Positions 6,213 to 7,181 of a stretch of DNA of 7,181 nt are shown one piece after another. The notes under the pieces were generated by a model. It did no database searches. It saw nothing but the letters and a program-made list of their open reading frames with translations, and was not told the DNA's origin. The position numbers and the translations under genes are program-made. This DNA comes from a bacterium (GTDB lineage Bacteria > JAMORN01): assembly GCA_027063545.1 (NCBI GenBank), contig JAMORN010000137.1, forward strand, positions 1 to 7,181, in the 5' to 3' direction. Position 1 is the first letter of the stretch. Every line of letters begins with the position of its first letter.

Positions 6213-7181
6213 TCATGAATTTAATATAAGCTCTTCGAGATTTTCAATACTTGTTGTAACTATTGGATCAGATAGTTTGAGTTTTTCTTCTATAATTTTT
6301 ATGGAATAATCTATAGATCCTTTAGATTTATTAAAGGTTTGAGCTATATAAGTTTTAGAAACTCCAGCAATATTCTTCAATAAATATATAGTAATATACC
6401 TGATAAGAGTTAATTCCTGTTTTCTAGATTTTGATTTTATTTCTTCAGGATCAATTTTAAAATAATTGGCAACTATATTTAATATTTTAATTGTAGAACT
6501 TATATATGAAACTTCTTCAAATTTCTCTTTTTCTTCTTGTGATATAATTGATTGATTCTCTATAAGTTTTTTTACATTCTCAAAATTCAATTCTAAATTA
6601 AGATATTTATGGTAAAATATTATTTTATTTAATATTCCCTCTAAAACTCTTATATTTTCTTTTTCTGTAATACCAGCAATGTATATTAAAATTTCTTCTG
6701 GTATTTCTATATTATGAATTGTTTTAGATTTATTTCTTAATATAGCCATTCTAGTTTCAAAATCTGGATACCCTATATCAGCTACAACACCACTTTTTAA
6801 ATTTTCAATTAGGTCTTTAGTTATAAACTTTAAATTTTCAATAGGTCTATCAAGTGTAAATATTAACTTTTTATTTTTTTCATAAAGATTTTTATATATC
6901 CTAAATAAGAACTTTTGGGTTTCAGGTTTATTTTCAAAAAATTGAATATCATCAATAATTAAAATATCAATATTTTTATATTTTTCATCAAGATTTATAC
7001 TAGACTTTTTATTTATATAATCAATAAATTCAGATAGAAAAATTTCACTAGTAATATAGAGAATATTTATATTATTATCCTTTTCTTTTACATAATTATA
7101 AATTGCTTGGACTAAATGAGATTTTCCAAGTCCTGTAGGACTATATAAAATAAAAGGATTAAATTCTATGGGTTTATTATA
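6213..7181 (-). CDS. dnaA: Chromosomal replication initiator DnaA, divergent; N-terminal part outside window
   Basis: The frame is open to the right edge, giving 322 visible residues: most of AAA+ domain III and all of DNA-binding domain IV. The internal ATG at 6747-6749 falls mid-domain and is not the start. Visible marks (numbered from the edge): SPTGLGKSH (14-22, Walker A, with Ser for the usual first Gly), ILIIDDIQF (73-81, Walker B), FTLDRP (108-113, sensor 1), VVADIGYPDFETRMAIL (132-148), and ENIRVLEGIL (175-184, with the sensor 2 Arg). Domain IV has SKSRKQ..LIRYITIYLLK, but the recognition segment reads FNKSKGSIDYS (283-293) instead of FGGRDHTTVLH. Box VII, normally RLxSRF with the arginine finger, reads DLIENL (123-128) and lacks arginine. 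It should bind ATP and origin DNA to start replication, although its DNA site is probably not the standard TTATCCACA box. A DnaA paralogue is the alternative. Confidence 0.9.
   Translation of the reverse strand, partial: YNKPIEFNPFILYSPTGLGKSHLVQAIYNYVKEKDNNINILYITSEIFLSEFIDYINKKSSINLDEKYKNIDILIIDDIQFFENKPETQKFLFRIYKNLYEKNKKLIFTLDRPIENLKFITKDLIENLKSGVVADIGYPDFETRMAILRNKSKTIHNIEIPEEILIYIAGITEKENIRVLEGILNKIIFYHKYLNLELNFENVKKLIENQSIISQEEKEKFEEVSYISSTIKILNIVANYFKIDPEEIKSKSRKQELTLIRYITIYLLKNIAGVSKTYIAQTFNKSKGSIDYSIKIIEEKLKLSDPIVTTSIENLEELILNS

Noticed and set aside
6747-6749. ATG as the start of a separate 178-aa DnaA C-terminal protein
   Set aside because: The frame continues upstream without a stop and encodes Walker A, Walker B and sensor motifs in the right order. 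The ATG falls in the middle of the ETRMAIL strand-helix region.
7075-7080. TTATCC, the first six bases of a canonical DnaA box
   Set aside because: Single, incomplete and within dnaA codons; expected by chance in AT-rich DNA.

Overview
This is a very AT-rich bacterial window (by eye about 70% A+T or more), densely packed, with Shine-Dalgarno sites of the AGGAGG type and two gene blocks that converge. No rRNA, tRNA, CRISPR array, IS element or phage gene is visible. The best guess for the source is an AT-rich member of the Thermotogota (for example a Marinitoga- or Petrotoga-like lineage). The basis is the DnaA recognition region, which departs from the usual DHTTV signature in the same way, and at the same length, as I remember for Thermotoga maritima DnaA, together with a GpsA whose C-terminus resembles that group. 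This rests on memory and is moderate evidence at most.

Plus strand, 2-3671: the tail of an unrecognised gene, then der (ribosome-assembly GTPase), plsY (acyl-phosphate:glycerol-3-phosphate acyltransferase, TTG start), gpsA (glycerol-3-phosphate dehydrogenase) and a small MerR-type DNA-binding protein. Gaps are only 3-20 nt, so this reads as one operon. GpsA makes sn-glycerol-3-phosphate from dihydroxyacetone phosphate, and PlsY acylates it to lysophosphatidate, the first committed steps of phospholipid synthesis. The MerR-like gene carries an oddly GC-rich perfect palindrome inside its linker codons.

Minus strand, 7181-3630: the 3' part of a divergent dnaA (its start lies outside the window), a 151-nt spacer with a possible promoter, a degenerate two-domain GH3 (NagZ-like) protein, and a soluble chemoreceptor-like protein with a zinc-binding CZB domain. 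The last two are 23 nt apart and probably co-transcribed. The chemoreceptor gene overlaps the end of the merR-like gene by 42 bp, tail to tail.

Most of the window is core housekeeping. The points that merit a second look are the DnaA with lost box VII arginines and an altered recognition helix, the GH3 protein that seems to have lost most of its active site, its pairing with a CZB receptor, and the GC-rich palindrome inside merR. I see no convincing evidence of a wholly new multi-gene system.
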